Source: Chinchilla lanigera
Lineage: Eukaryota; Chordata; Mammalia; Rodentia; Chinchillidae
NCBI RefSeq assembly: GCF_000276665.1
Contig: NW_004955416.1
Location: forward strand, 3,413,034-3,477,033
Reading direction: 5' to 3'
Length of the DNA: 64,000 nucleotides
Every line of letters starts with the position of its first letter. Positions within the stretch are counted from its first letter, which is position 1. Position numbers and translations under genes: made by a program. The notes below the pieces were generated by a model. That model had not been told where the DNA came from, did no database searches, and saw nothing but the letters and a program-made list of their open reading frames with translations. Of this stretch, positions 11,385 to 22,910 are shown piece after piece.

Positions 11385-12860
11385 AATATACAGACAAATA
11401 TATCAATGAAAGAGAAGAGAAGCTAGAAACAGAACTATCCAAATACTTTCAACTGATCTTTAATGAAGAATTGAAATCAATACAATAGAGCAAAGATAAT
11501 CTTTTCAACAAATGGTGATGAAAAACTTGACATGCAAAATCAGAAAAGGAATGGAACTAGATACATTCTTACAAAAATTAATACACATTGGATCATGAAT
11601 GCAAAATTACAAAACTCCTAGCATGTAACAGAGTACATATATATGGACTTGAGTTTGGGAATGAACAGACTCATGACCCAGGAAGTCTATATTTACTAGG
11701 TGGAGTGAGTACTTATTAAAATTAAAATTATTAAACTTTAAAATTTTTGCTATACAAAAGACACTTATCAAAGGCATCAGACAAGCCACAGACTAAAAGA
11801 AATATGTTTGCAAAAGACATACATGATAAAGGACTATTATCCAAAATATACAAAAAACTTCTAAAGCACAATGGTAAAACAAACCACCTAGTTAAAAATG
11901 AGCAAAAGATCTAAACAGACAACCTACCAAAGAAGATAGACAGATGGTAAACAAGCATATGAAAAAAAAAATGAACAGAATTTCTAGTTAAACCAACAAT
12001 ATGATAGTAATATGCCCTGTTGTAATGGCTAAATTCCAGTACACTGGAAATAATGAATGTTCTGGAGGACACGGAGCAATAGGAACTCTTACCCTTTGCT
12101 GGTGGGAATGCAGCATGATCAGTGACTTTGGAAGGCTTTTGGCAGTTTCTTACAAAATTAAACATATCCTCACCATATGATCCAGCATTTGTACTCCTTG
12201 GTATTTACTAAAGTGAGTAGAAAACATGTCTACACAAAAATTTCTACATGATTATTTGTAGTACTTTTACTCATAATTGCCAAAATTTGAAAGCAGTGAT
12301 AATATTCTTCAACAGGTAAATGAAGGAACTGTGATATATCCATTTAATGGAATATTGTTGTTATCATAGTGTGCAAAAAGGATTAAACCAGCAATCCATA
12401 GAAATTATTGAAATTTAAATAAATATGTGTATGTTACTAGATTAAATAAGCCAATCCAAAAAGGCTACATGTTGTATGCTTCTAACAATATGACATCCAG
12501 AAAAGATAAAATTATAGAAATAATAAAGACATAACTAGTGGTCAGGAGTTAGGGGAGGAGAATGGAAGAAAATACAAAATACAGATTATTTTTAAGGTCA
12601 TTGTTCTGTATAATATTGTAATATTATGATGTGTTTGTACAAACATAGAGAATGTAGAACAGTAACAGTGAACCCTAATGTGAGCTGTAGACTTTAGATA
12701 AGGATGTATCAGTGTAATTTCACCGACTATAACAAGTTTGATGTGTGATGATTATAGTGGAGGAAGCTTCATGACTATGGGATAAAATATGTGTGAGTTT
12801 TCTGTGCTTTCCACTCAATTTTGCTGTGAATTTAAATTTGTTTTAAAAGAAAGTCCAACA
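11385..12860 (+). mobile_element. Ancient L1 (L1M-type) 3' half, sense
   Basis: Sense remains of ORF2 C-terminal sequence: 'caactgatctttaatgaag', 'gacaaaggactattatcc'-like text near 11825, and 'ccctttgctggtgggaatg' near 12094. The 3'UTR follows, with 'gatgtatcagtgtaatttc' and 'tcaattttgctgtgaattt'. Frames are fully degraded. It is among the oldest elements in the window. Confidence 0.8.
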
Positions 12861-12864
12861 AAAA

Positions 12865-14030
12865 CAGCAAACAATGTATATTCACTGGGCAATAAATACA
12901 ATTTAGAGATAGAAGTACAACCAAAATATTAACAATTTAATTCATCATGGACTTTGTAAAATTGATTTTTAATTTTTATTAACATATATTTAAAGTACAT
13001 ATTGTTTACATCCATTGTAGCACATTAGCACATGTACACAATATATCTCAATTCTTCTTTTTCCTTTCCATCTGCTCCCCTTTTATTTTATCAGCTTTAG
13101 ATGCATTAATTTATTATACAAATTCTTATGAAGTTAATTATCATATAGACAGATTAGAAACCAGACTAATAGGCCAAACAACATGTAAAATATATGACAA
13201 TTATTCTAAATCAAGGTACATGTTTAGATACATTGTCTATCAGCATTGAGTTTTTGAGTGGCTAATAAAAGTTTATAATTCAGTAACACAAAGAATGGAT
13301 TAAGTTGATTGGCACACCAAATTTTGTTTACATAACCATTTTCTGAAAATATATGAAACAATTAGGTGATGACATAAACCCTACGCACCTAAGTGGCAAA
13401 ATATGTACATTATTTGATGCATGCCTTATGAATTCATAAAAATCTCAAATTAGTGGACAGTAAGTCAGGAAAACTTATAGAAATCTAATATTTGAGAAGA
13501 AGCTGCTTAGATTTTTAAAAAGAGCATTCTGAAGCATGTAAGAGAGTGAGAGCTCATCTTCTGATCCATCGATTTTAAGAGTAAGACACAGGTCTCTTTC
13601 CCTTATTTGGGGATGACACATCTGGAGCCATCTAGCTGAATTTTCTTAATGGAATCCCCATTAATCATCCTCATTCCTTTTCAAGCATGCTTATGAATTA
13701 ATTTTAAGATATATCCTAGAGAAATCTAAAATTTTTGCTGATGTTTGCATGAGAAGCCAATCAATTCTAATTTCTAGGTGTAAAAGTTTTGAGTTAATAG
13801 ATTGTGTTCTTAGTTAAGATGTAAATTTCATTGTATGAATTGGTATAATTTTGAAATAAAAAGAAAAATCAGTTTCTTTTCTCTAAATGCAGCCTGAGGA
13901 TTCTCAGCTGCCAAAACCAAGATTGGTTTAATTCCTTGAGTCAACCACTATGAACCTCATTACATCGCAATTGCTACAAAGTCACACCCTCTTACCAAAA
14001 CCATTCCTTCGTTTGACTAGTGTAGCTCAG
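12865..14030. other. Unassigned AT-rich sequence
   Basis: No open frame of note and no repeat I can name. Part of 13880-14030 may be the inner portion of the mariner-like element that follows. Confidence 0.45.
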
Positions 14031-14059
14031 CAAAATTTTTCATTTTCATGCAAGGGCTG

Positions 14060-14290
14060 ACCAAAAGATATGGTGATTGCTTAAATTCTAAAAATCTTAT
14101 TACAGTAGAAACCACACTGCCAAGAATGATAGGATAAGTGTGCTCAAAGCAAGAAGTACTTTGAATATTATGAGGGAGAAAAAAGGTGATTCATCTTTTA
14201 CTGTAATAAATTTTTTAATTTAAACATTAACTGTATTTTTGATCACCTTTCATTGATGAACCATTTATGTCAATTTCTGTCGAATAAAAA
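14060..14290 (+). mobile_element. Mariner-like DNA transposon remnant (copy 1)
   Basis: Resembles the 3' end of mammalian mariner elements: 'gccaagaatgataggataag', 'gtgctcaaagcaagaagtac', 'cttttactgtaataaattt', ending near 'tgtatttttgatcacc'. The transposase frame is destroyed. The same text recurs at 14395-14575 and 42030-42200. Confidence 0.65.
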
Positions 14291-14394
14291 TATTATCATA
14301 TATTCTCATCTCTGTTACTCACTGGATCTTGCACAGTGACTTCCGGTTCTTTCCCAAAGTCAAAATTACCATGAAAGATAAATGTTTTAAATCA

Positions 14395-14575
14395 ATCAGG
14401 ACATCATGCCAGCCACAAAAGCACAATTAAAGAAACTCATAAAAGAGGACTTCCAGAACTGCTTCAGACAGTAGCAAGAATGATAAGTTTGTGCAAAGTG
14501 AGAGGAAGTACTGTGAAAAAGATTAATGGCAGTGTGTCTTTTACTGGAACATTTTTTTAAACTTGGAGTTTGAAC
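14395..14575 (+). mobile_element. Mariner-like DNA transposon remnant (copy 2)
   Basis: A second copy of the same 3' part lies 170 bp downstream in the same orientation: 'gaggacttccagaactgctt', 'gtgcaaagtgagaggaagta', 'gtcttttactggaacattt'. Broken translation resembles a DFQNC...YFEGD-type mariner C-terminus. No functional transposase remains. Confidence 0.6.
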
Positions 14576-14925
14576 CAAATCTGTAGATTGCTTTGGATTT
14601 AATTAAGAAATTAATAATATTAAATCTTCCAGTCCATGAACTTAAAATGTCTCTATATATTGGCTTTCTCTAATTTCTTTAAGAAATGTTGTACAGTTTG
14701 TAAGACTTTCGCCTTCCTGGTTAATTTCCAAGTATTTCACTCTTTTTGATGCGATTGCAAATGGAATTGTTTTTGTAATTTCTATTTAAATTTATCAGTT
14801 ATGAGTACATAGAAATGCAAGTGATATTGATGTCTTGATTTTGCATCCTGATCATTGCTGAATTAATTTATTATTTTTCTTTTAGTAATGAAAATTGAAA
14901 CCAGGGTCTTCAAATTCAGCTACAT

Positions 14926-15098
14926 CACCAGGTGTGGTGGCACACACCTGTAATCCCAGCACTCGGGAGGCTGAGGCAGGAGGATCATTGCAAATTTGAG
15001 ACCAGCCTGGGTTACAAAGTGAGCTCAAGGCCAGCTTGAACTGCAGAGCGAGACCCTGTCTCAAAAAAAGACAAAAAAAAAAAAAAAAAAGCAAAAAA
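14926..15098 (+). mobile_element. B1-type SINE, sense
   Basis: Reads CAGGTGTGGTGGCACACACC, then CCCAGCACTCGGGAGGCTGA, ending in CGAGACCCTGTCTC and a poly-A tail. The duplicated internal block (GAGCTCAAGGCCAGCTTGAA after the first AGACCAGCCTGGG) is the B1 quasi-dimer feature found in rodents. It is well preserved. Confidence 0.95.
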
Positions 15099-15103
15099 AT
15101 CAG

Positions 15104-15236
15104 CAGCTTTTATTTATTTATTTATTTATTCAGAAGACAGGGTCTTACTAAGTTGCCTAGACTGATCTTGAACTTAAAATTCTCCTATCTGACTCTATCA
15201 GAGTGCTGGATTATAGGTGTGGATTCCTATGCTTGC
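15104..15236 (-). mobile_element. B1-type SINE, antisense, tail to tail with its neighbour
   Basis: An antisense copy starting with (TTTA)n tail at 15109-15130, then AGACAGGGTCTTACTAAGTT and GAGTGCTGGATTATAGGTGT. It is more diverged than the sense copy 5 bp away. The two poly-A tails face each other, so the pair forms an imperfect inverted repeat. Confidence 0.88.
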
Positions 15237-15345
15237 CTACTTTCCTAATTTAACAGTGTTTTCGTTCCTTTCCAACTGTTTTGTTTCATTTCCTTCAGTA
15301 ATTGCTCAGGTTGAACTTGTAGAATTATATTGAATTTTAAAATAA

Positions 15346-16960
15346 TGATTGATTTGTCCTCTCAAACAAATACCTCATGGTAATTTATGTCTACAAACAA
15401 TCTAAGTTTCTTCACAAGAAGAAGGAATATTGTTTGAAAAGCCTATAAAATGTTTATAAATCTTTTTCATTGACTAATAAGTACTACCTTGGCAGTATAA
15501 ATCTAACTAAAGAAGATTACTATCATAGGTCAAACATAAATAAAAGGATAAGCTAAAAAAAAGAATACAGCAAGTTCAGGTAAATATTGTCACTTATGTG
15601 TATTAAAAATAATTGAGGTAAAAGAGATGGAAATTTGTATAAACATCTGATATGTTGCTGATATCTGTTCTTCATTTGTAGGAATAAAAAACATCCAGAA
15701 CGTAAGGCTAACTGAGGATCGAACAGAGGATGAGGCGACTCTTTACAAGTGTGTCGTTTTTATTTTGGATTCAGTCTCCTAAGATCTTTTAATATATTAT
15801 AATACTCATTGACAAAATAAACAGTGTATATGAATTTTTACTGGCTTCTAGTAAATGCAAAACATATGTGATTGAAAACAACATTCAAGTTGGTCTTTTC
15901 CCAGGGAGCAATTAACAAGTCTGTTTGTTTTCAATAGCTGCCAGAAACCAATACAATTGAAAATTGGCAAAAATCAAAAAGGTTTTGCTTCCTATGTAGA
16001 AGAGATCCATGTGAAAACCTTTATTCCATGGCAATAGCAAGCTGATTATGAAAGTGAAGTTTATGTTCAGTTTATATTTCTCAGAGCTAAAATATCTGGC
16101 CAGATCCTTCCCTTGAGTCAGCTGTCTCTCTGGTCTGAACTGAGGATTAGCTGGCCTTTACTCTGGCTACTTTTGCTAAACCACATCTCCATTTTTCTTG
16201 CAAATTTAAGAGCCCCACCCTAATCAAACCCCAACCTTGAATGTGGGGTTACTTCTATTATGGATCCTCAATCCAGATAGCCATTGGAGGATGCAAGTGA
16301 TTGCAAGTAATTTAGAATCAGAAAGGAAATGTATTTGAGACAAAGATAAGAAGAAAAAAGACTCAGCATCCCAAATGAACTGACTAGTGGTTGTTGTGAC
16401 TGATTGTAAGAAACTATTCTGAATCACCTTCTCTAATAGATAGTTCAATACTGTGGAGGGCATAGCTTAGGCTGAATACCTATTTTCTGTACTTTCGATG
16501 CCCAGCAGTACAGTTGCCTTACAACTTTTCTGTAGCATTCATCTGTATACCACACCTGGGTTGTGCTCTCAGCCATAATCCAAACTCTGAGCCTTTCTTA
16601 AACAACTCAAGTACCAGTGTGAATTTATTCTACTAGACCTATAAGGCACTGAGCTAAATACTTAGGGGACTCATAGGGTAAGATAATATACATGATCTTA
16701 AATAAATGCTTAATCTAGTAAAGTAGGAAAGCATAAACATGATAATGATAGTAAAAATTGTCTGATCATTAGACTCTAGTCTGAGACATTTTAATTCAGT
16801 ACTTTGTGGGGGATCTTAAGGGATTTAGAGGGAGGGGAATAGAAAATCTCTAGGTTACCTTTTCTCAAGTGCATCTGCAAACAAAATCATGGAAATAATT
16901 TAAAAATACATCATCATTTGAGCCCTGCCTCAGACCAATAAAATCATGATGAGTAGGGAT
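15346..16960. other. Unique sequence, no gene recognised
   Basis: No convincing exon or repeat. The open frame at 16224-16463 on minus has no recognisable domain. Confidence 0.45.
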
Positions 16961-16961
16961 A

Positions 16962-17200
16962 TGACTTTGGCATTGAAATCGTATCTGTGTCGTTTTGAAC
17001 ACTGTCTCCACTCTTTAACAGTCATATTATTGAACAAGTTACCTCTGTAAATCACAGTCTTGTTCTGTTCTAATGTTTAAATGAGAATAGTAATGTTATC
17101 ATTGGTATATTACGGAGTTGAATGTATATAAAGCGTTTTAATGCATAATGCCTAATATATAATGAATATTTGATAATAGTAGCTAACAGTTATTGAACAT
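16962..17200 (-). mobile_element. MIR SINE, antisense
   Basis: Follows the antisense MIR order: 'attgaacaagttacctctg', 'taaatgagaatagtaatg', 'gtatataaagcgttttaat', 'taatgaatatttgataat'. This is an ancient tRNA-derived SINE shared by mammals. Confidence 0.7.
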
Positions 17201-17311
17201 TTGCTATGTATGTGAAACTGCTAAACACACTCCATGAGTGAAAATAAACACTGTGTTTTTATGTGTTTTGTTCTTTATAAATTATCCAGGCCCAGGTATT
17301 CTGTTATAGTA

Positions 17312-17353
17312 AACACACACACACATGCATGCACGCATGCACATGCACACATA
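17312..17353. repeat. (CA)n/(CATG)n microsatellite
   Basis: Alternating purine-pyrimidine tract: CA repeats followed by ATGCATGCACGCATGC and CACAT. A potential Z-DNA former. Confidence 0.95.
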
Positions 17354-17769
17354 CCACAGGCTAAAATAGCCTTCTTCCTGCTTGTGCACTCACATTGCCT
17401 ATTCTTCATGTGTACAGCCAGAGATTTGCCTTCTGCTGTCCCTTTTTTTAAACAAAAATATTTAATCCTATTTTGGGTTTTCACTTCCATCACCTCTTCT
17501 AATCCTAATTACCTCCCAATGGTCCCATTTTCAAATATTATTGCATTAGTGATTAGGGTTCTCAACATATGAGTTCTGGAGCAGCACAAACATTCAGTCC
17601 TTAGCACTAATTATCACGCAATCCATAGCAAACGTCAGATGAACGGACTTGACCACAATCGTGAGGTGAGCATTGAGCTGTGTGCATTTAGGTGGATTTT
17701 AGGGAAATGTCCTTTGCCCTGGACTTTGCTGTGGAAAATCATTCAAAATCAAATCCTTGATAAAAAATA

Positions 17770-17885
17770 GTTGTTTCTGGAATACTTTTCAGACAAAGAA
17801 ACTAAAGCTTAGAAAGATGTGCAAATCACCCACAGTTACAAAGCTGGTAAGTAGGATAAGGTGGAATTTAAACACTTGTTTGATT
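17770..17885 (+). mobile_element. MIR SINE fragment, sense
   Basis: 'gacaaagaaactaaagctta', 'gaaagatgtgcaaatcacc' and 'cagttacaaagctggtaag' follow the MIR core (consensus GAAACTGAGGCTCAGAGAGG, then CACACAGCTAGTAAG). Confidence 0.75.
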
Positions 17886-18009
17886 GAATATCTTCCTTCA
17901 GTTGCAGAGCAGTTGCTCTGAGAGGGTGATACAGTCCAGTCAATGCATATGGGGTTTTCTGGAAGCTGCCAGGGAGCCACTAACACGTCCTGGATGGGAA
18001 AGAAGTACA

Positions 18010-19555
18010 CATGAAATTCAGAAGATCTGTTACTCTATAATGGCAGGAGTCTGGCACTACATACCATGACCTGATGTGTGAGTTAGTGTGTGGTGGGGGA
18101 AGGCCTCTTCACTCAGGATGAAAACTCACAATTGAGCTTCAGTGATGTAATTCCTTCTTTCAAAGTTGTGTGATCTAGTCTCCCAAGTTTGCATCAGTAC
18201 AGGTAAAACTGTCTGTACAAGAGCCCCATGCTAAGGTTCATTTCAGCTGGGCACTGTACCTACTTGTACATTCATTTACCCATCCATTCATTCATTCTAT
18301 ACACAAGGTTCAGTGATCAAAACAAAGATGTGCTACCTGACCTTAAAGGGCCATGACCCAGCGTTACCCAAATACATTTATGTACTTCGTGTTAAATCCT
18401 CCTTGATGACCTTAGTGTATTCATGAATTCAATCAATCAACAGTGTTGTATAACTTTATAAAATCCTAATTAAGACAGGCACCATCTGAAAATGCCAAGT
18501 AGACCAAAGGTTCTATTTGGCACAAGACTTGCCTTCACATTTCCTTTAATGATGTTTTTCAACATCTACTGTAATCTTAAAAACAGAAACACATGCCTCC
18601 GCCTGTCCCCTCATAGCTTCCCAGATGAGAAAGCCCTCAAGGAAAATAACAAAATGCAGTTTGAATCAAAGCATGCGAAGCTTCTCAGACAGGCCGAGTA
18701 GGAGCCACAGGGAAGCAGCTGGAGACATGCTGACAGCCTGCCAGCAAGGAGACCGCAGGATCCGCCGCTACCAGGGCTTCTGCTGTCATCCGCTACTTCT
18801 CGGCTTCCTCCTGTCCTCTACATACTACTTTCCTGTTCTAAGGTTTGTCCTGGATGGCTTCAAGAGAAAAGCATGGCTCTTCCTTACTCAAATTCAGCTC
18901 CATTTGCCCTTATGGCTCTGGTTCTGCCTTATCTTTCTATTTTGAGTACAGCAAGCGTGTGAAGTAAGCCACATGCTGAAAACAAAGTACAACAAACTTC
19001 TTTTTATTGGTGTTAGATTTTCCTCACTCTCATCCTTAAAACTCCCTGCTTCTCTAAAGATGTTCTCCAGGAAGGAGCTAGTAAATCTTAACTACATTCA
19101 TTTTTGCCTTTTTCAGAGGTAAGAGTTAAGAAGAGGCAAATGGTGATCTTACACTGTCATATTTTAAACATCAATAAAATGATTGATGTTTTTCCCCACT
19201 CATAATACTGCACTGTGTTACAAGCCTTATGGAAAGCCTACACAAGCTGTGTTTTCACAGTCACTTGTCCTTAATGTATTCACACATAGCAAGAGGTAGT
19301 ACTGGTGGAACTTGTTCAGGAATTATGATGTTGTTTATTTATATATATTAAAATACATTAAAGTCCTATTCTGATGATAATACTTAAACCTTTAAAAACC
19401 AACCCCACCGACTGCTCCCTATGATTCATCCAACCCCTCAGTTCTTTGTGCTCATGGATGCTCCAGGTTTGCAGCTCTTATGCACTGGCTCCAAATGGGT
19501 CAGCCTGCCATGATGGAAAAAAACGCTGAACTCTGATGGGCCTGAGTGAGAAGCA
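18010..19555. other. Unique sequence, no gene recognised
   Basis: Contains a slightly GC-richer stretch at 18690-18960 with a 106-codon open frame (18625-18945) on plus. I see no family motif, splice signals or conservation cue, so I do not call a gene. Confidence 0.45.
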
Positions 19556-19559
19556 TGGC

Positions 19560-19700
19560 TTAAATAAATTAGTGACTTACAGACTGTAATATTTATATAA
19601 CACTGAGCCTTTAGCTGAATCATCTGTAAAATGAAGCCTCCCACTGTGTGATGTTCTTGAAATGGCGATGTAGGCTGTGGAAGCACTATACACAGATCAG
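19560..19700 (-). mobile_element. MIR SINE fragment, antisense
   Basis: 'actgagcctttagctgaatc' then 'atctgtaaaatgaagcctcc' follow the antisense MIR block (TGAGCCTCAGTTTCCTCATC, then TGTAAAATGG). Confidence 0.65.
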
Positions 19701-20384
19701 GCACCAGTAAAGCTGTTCCATCATTTCTGAGTAGGCAAATCTTATTCATTCTTCAGGATGCAACCCAGGTAGCACCTTTTGCATAAAGTGTGCACTGATT
19801 GCTGCCGCTACGATGCAATCTTTTCCTCTAAACTTTCATCTCACTTTGCCTTTCTTTATCACATGGTGAATGCATTATTAATATACACAACATACAGGCT
19901 CCAACTGAGTTTCAGATGGTGGCAAGAGTTGAAATAAAGGGCAGAGGCCTGCCCTGGGCATCTATGAGTAGGGATTGGTTGCATGAGTCTCCTGTTTTCT
20001 CCAGAGAGCAAACTCAGATTTATCCTTTTCCAAGTCTCAGTACACTACTTCTATATTCATAATTTCGTTTGTTTTCTTGAAGAAGATCCTGGTTAAACAG
20101 GTGTTGGTCCCCAAAAGAGCCTGAGCAGCACCTGGGTGAGAGGAAGAAGAAGGAGATGGTGGCAGTACTGCAGAAGTGTCTCTCTGTCAAAGCCTGGAGC
20201 TACAGGCACTGCGCAGACAAGAAACACGAGACTGGAAACACTGTGCAATTTGGGATCTGGCTAACAGGATGTCGCGAAAGTTGAGTGTATGTCCATAATC
20301 CAGAGCTATTTTGGCATCATAAGGATTAGAAACTACAGAAACATGTATTCAGCAGCAGTATCCTGAATATGGAGTTGGCATTCT

Positions 20385-20540
20385 CTTTAGGGATACTAAT
20401 TCCACTGCCAGCTTCTCATCAAGTTCAATACCCCTTTTTTAAGAAGCCTGCTCTGATCACCTTTTCTACTACCAGTCTCTGTCTTGTTTTCCCTTATTTG
20501 TCATTGTCTCTGCCTTTTCTTGCAATCACTTTCTCCCTAC
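20385..20540 (+). mobile_element. L2 LINE fragment, sense
   Basis: 'ctcatcaagttcaatacccc' and 'aagaagcctgctctgatcac' resemble the L2 3' region (CAGAGAGGCCTTCCCTGACC). Another L2-like end with 'atgagactcttagaaggtag' and 'gaattaaagaatgaatg' follows at 20935-21050. Confidence 0.6.
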
Positions 20541-20563
20541 ACTCACACACACACACACACACA
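20539..20563. repeat. (CA)n microsatellite
   Basis: About twelve CA units following the L2 fragment. Confidence 0.95.
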
Positions 20564-20934
20564 GTACTAAGGTGAGGCATTTCCTGTCAATTCATCACTC
20601 ATCTCTAAAAGAAAAGGGATACTTAGCTTATGGGAAGTATTCAGTATCTGAGGGATAAAAAATGTGATGACTTCCTAAGGGGCTTCACAAAGAAAGACAA
20701 AATAAGAGGACATCAACATAGAGGAAGAAAGGCAAGCTAGAAGCCTTCTAGTAACTGAATCTAACAACTTGGTTTATGAGCGTATAGAGAACACTCTTCA
20801 GGCTCTGGCAGGAATGAAGGGCATGCTCCTGTCTAGAGGACTTGGGGGAGAAGATGAGAAATTTGAGCCACAGTGGCTAGGAAGATCTTGGGGTAACTAG
20901 GTTTTATGTGTACTTAAGTTGCTTCTGTAGATCT

Positions 20935-21050
20935 TATCTCCCCCATGAGACTCTTAGAAGGTAGAACACATTCTTAGATTGCTCAAAGGACCTAATATAA
21001 GATCAAACAAAAATGTGTGCTGAATTAAAGAATGAATGAAAGAATAAGCA
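20935..21050 (+). mobile_element. L2 LINE 3' end, sense
   Basis: 'cccatgagactcttagaagg', 'tgctcaaaggacctaatat' and 'gtgtgctgaattaaagaatg' follow the L2 3' terminus (gene-desert text ending in GAATGAATG). Confidence 0.6.
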
Positions 21051-21142
21051 GATATCTGATTTTGTTCTGTGCAAATTATATATTAGAAAAGCAACATGAT
21101 GAAACAGAAATGTTTGCTTAATAAAAAAGTTGATTTTTTCAA

Positions 21143-22037
21143 CATAATTATGTTTTATTTTTTTTATTTTTTTTTTATTTTAAGGATAAAAGGAGGGAAA
21201 CATTAACAGACATACAACATTTTACAACATATCACAAGCACAATACAGACAATACAGAGTTACAAACAAAGTGGTAGGAAATTAACAATGGTGGTTGTAT
21301 TACATATTGATATCTTCAAAGTGGCTTCTCATGAAAACAGATATAGACATGCAATACTGGTCAACCAAAGACTCATTGACAGTTTCTTTCAGCATAGAAA
21401 CAGCAGATAGAAGAACAACCATGTTATCTATCCTGTATATACATACATACAAAATTTCTCCTTCTTTCCCTTCTCTTTTCCCACATCCCAGAAGCCCTTT
21501 ACTCTTCGGTGGTTTCCTATCATTTCACAGTGTCTATCATACCTCCGAGTTTAAATTAACTCTTTCAAGTTTTACACTAGTGACACAATGCGGTGCTTGC
21601 ACATGTATGTTTGATTTATTTCACTTATGAGTATGGTCTCTAGTTGTGACCATTTAAATATAAAGGCCTCGAGTTTATCTTTCTTTACAGCTGAGTAATA
21701 TTCCATTATATAAAAGTACCATAATTTGTGATCTCAATATTAAACCAGAAACACTAAATCTATTGGAAGAGAAAGTAGGTAAAAACCTCGAAGACATAGG
21801 GGTAGGCAGAGAGTTCATGAATAAAAACCAAATTGCACGTGAAACACTTGAAAGAATCAACAACTGGGATCTCATCCTACTGAAAAGTTTCTGCACATCT
21901 AAAGAAATCACCAGCAGAGTCAAAAGAAAACCAACAAACTTGGAAAAAATTTTAGCTGATTGTCCCTCAGACAAAGGGCTTCTATCTAGAACATATAAAG
22001 AATTAAAAAATTTCAGCCCCTCCATAATTATGTTTTA
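21143..22037 (-). mobile_element. 5'-inverted (twin-primed) L1 insertion
   Basis: Two L1 pieces in opposite orientation sit between perfect 15-bp copies of CATAATTATGTTTTA (21143-21157 and 22023-22037). The left piece (21158 to about 21722) is an antisense L1 3' end with a poly-A tail at the left edge. The right piece (about 21725-22022) is sense ORF2 C-terminal sequence, open from DLNIKPETLNLLEEKVGKN to LLSRTYKELKN. The nick site on minus reads TTTT/AAAA, the L1 endonuclease preference. It is the youngest-looking L1 in the window but heavily truncated. Confidence 0.95.
21725..22022 (+). pseudogene. L1 ORF2 C-terminal fragment
   Basis: Codes about 95 residues close to the family consensus, including LEEKVGKNLEDIGVGREFM, NNWDLILLKSFCTSKEIT and SDKGLLSRTYKELKN. 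No stop interrupts this stretch, which supports recent insertion. It has no start of its own, no RT domain and cannot act as a gene. Confidence 0.9.
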
Positions 22038-22190
22038 AAATTTTTCTATAGTATGTCCTCAGAAAGCATCCAGTAGAAGGAAAGTTCCTTACTCTGAAGT
22101 TGAAAACATCTCCTTTTGCCGCAAAATGACACGAGACACAAACACAAATAACTATAGCTCATAACTTAGGAACCACAAATATTTACAAAT

Positions 22191-22754
22191 ATGCAAGCCA
22201 AGGCTCATCAAAATATCAGTGTAATTATTGGCAAATTGTATACCATACAAATGCTTGCAACCAAACAAAATAAACTCCACTGTGGGTGCTTGCCACAATT
22301 TCACTTAACTGCTTCCTGTAAGTGTCACTTAGTCTCTTGGGTTTTGTTGGGTTGGATTTATAGTACAGTCAGAGGCAGCCCAAGGCTGCTCCCAGTCCTG
22401 TGTACAGATGGCCTCTCCTGGATTTTGCACAGCTTGCTCCGTTCCACATTGCTGGGGGCTGGTGGTCTCAAATCAGAGGGAGCGCTGACTTTCTGGCCCA
22501 AGGATGCTTGTGCTGCTGGTCACAGGGCCAGGAAGTGCTTATTTCTCATTCCTTACCCCCGTGCTGCTGGTTGCTGGTTGGAGGGAATGCATAAAATTAG
22601 GCTGAAGGCCAAGAGGATGTGTAGTTTAACCCATGCCCTCCTATCAGGATCTTCCATATGGGTATCCTGCAAGCTTCAGAGGATCTTTCTGAAAATACAG
22701 ACAATAATTTTTTTTAGAAAACAGGCAGAGATTAGTAAAATTGTGATAACTTAG
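22191..22754 (+). other. 187-codon open frame of unknown meaning
   Basis: This is the longest open frame in the window, starting 154 bp after the twin-primed L1. The predicted protein is rich in Leu, Cys, Ser and Lys and has no motif, signal peptide or domain I recognise. The stretch is somewhat GC-richer than its surroundings, which lowers stop frequency. I see no promoter, splice or poly-A context and think chance is more likely than a gene. Confidence 0.2.
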
Positions 22755-22868
22755 AAATTGTCTTTGAAAATTAATCCTTTCATGGACTATGTTTATGAAA
22801 AAGTCTTGGGTCATATATTTTCAACATTATTCAAATTATTTTCAAAAATTCCCTCAAGGCCCATCTGA

Positions 22869-22910
22869 GAGTGTGTGTGTGTGTGTGTGTGTGTCTGTGC
22901 ATGTGTGTGT
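22869..22910. repeat. (TG)n microsatellite
   Basis: TG repeats interrupted by TCTGTGCA. Two antisense open frames of His/Thr repeats here are artefacts of the repeat. Confidence 0.95.

Larger units (their letters stand above)
14576..15345 (-). mobile_element. Old L1 ORF2 fragment, antisense, split by two B1 SINEs
   Basis: Antisense L1 RT-region blocks: 'aatctgtagattgctttgg', 'tcttccagtccatgaactt', 'tttccaagtatttcactc', 'agaaatgcaagtgat'. It resumes after the SINE pair with 'ttcgttcctttccaact' and 'cagtaattgctcagg'. Interrupted at 14926-15236. Confidence 0.75.

Noticed and set aside
10290..12860. Antisense then sense L1 as one inverted insertion
   Set aside because: Both parts cover the same ORF2 C-terminal region, so they must be two separate elements.
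18625..18945. 106-codon open frame in GC-richer text
   Set aside because: No recognised family, and the GC-richer composition alone lowers stop frequency.
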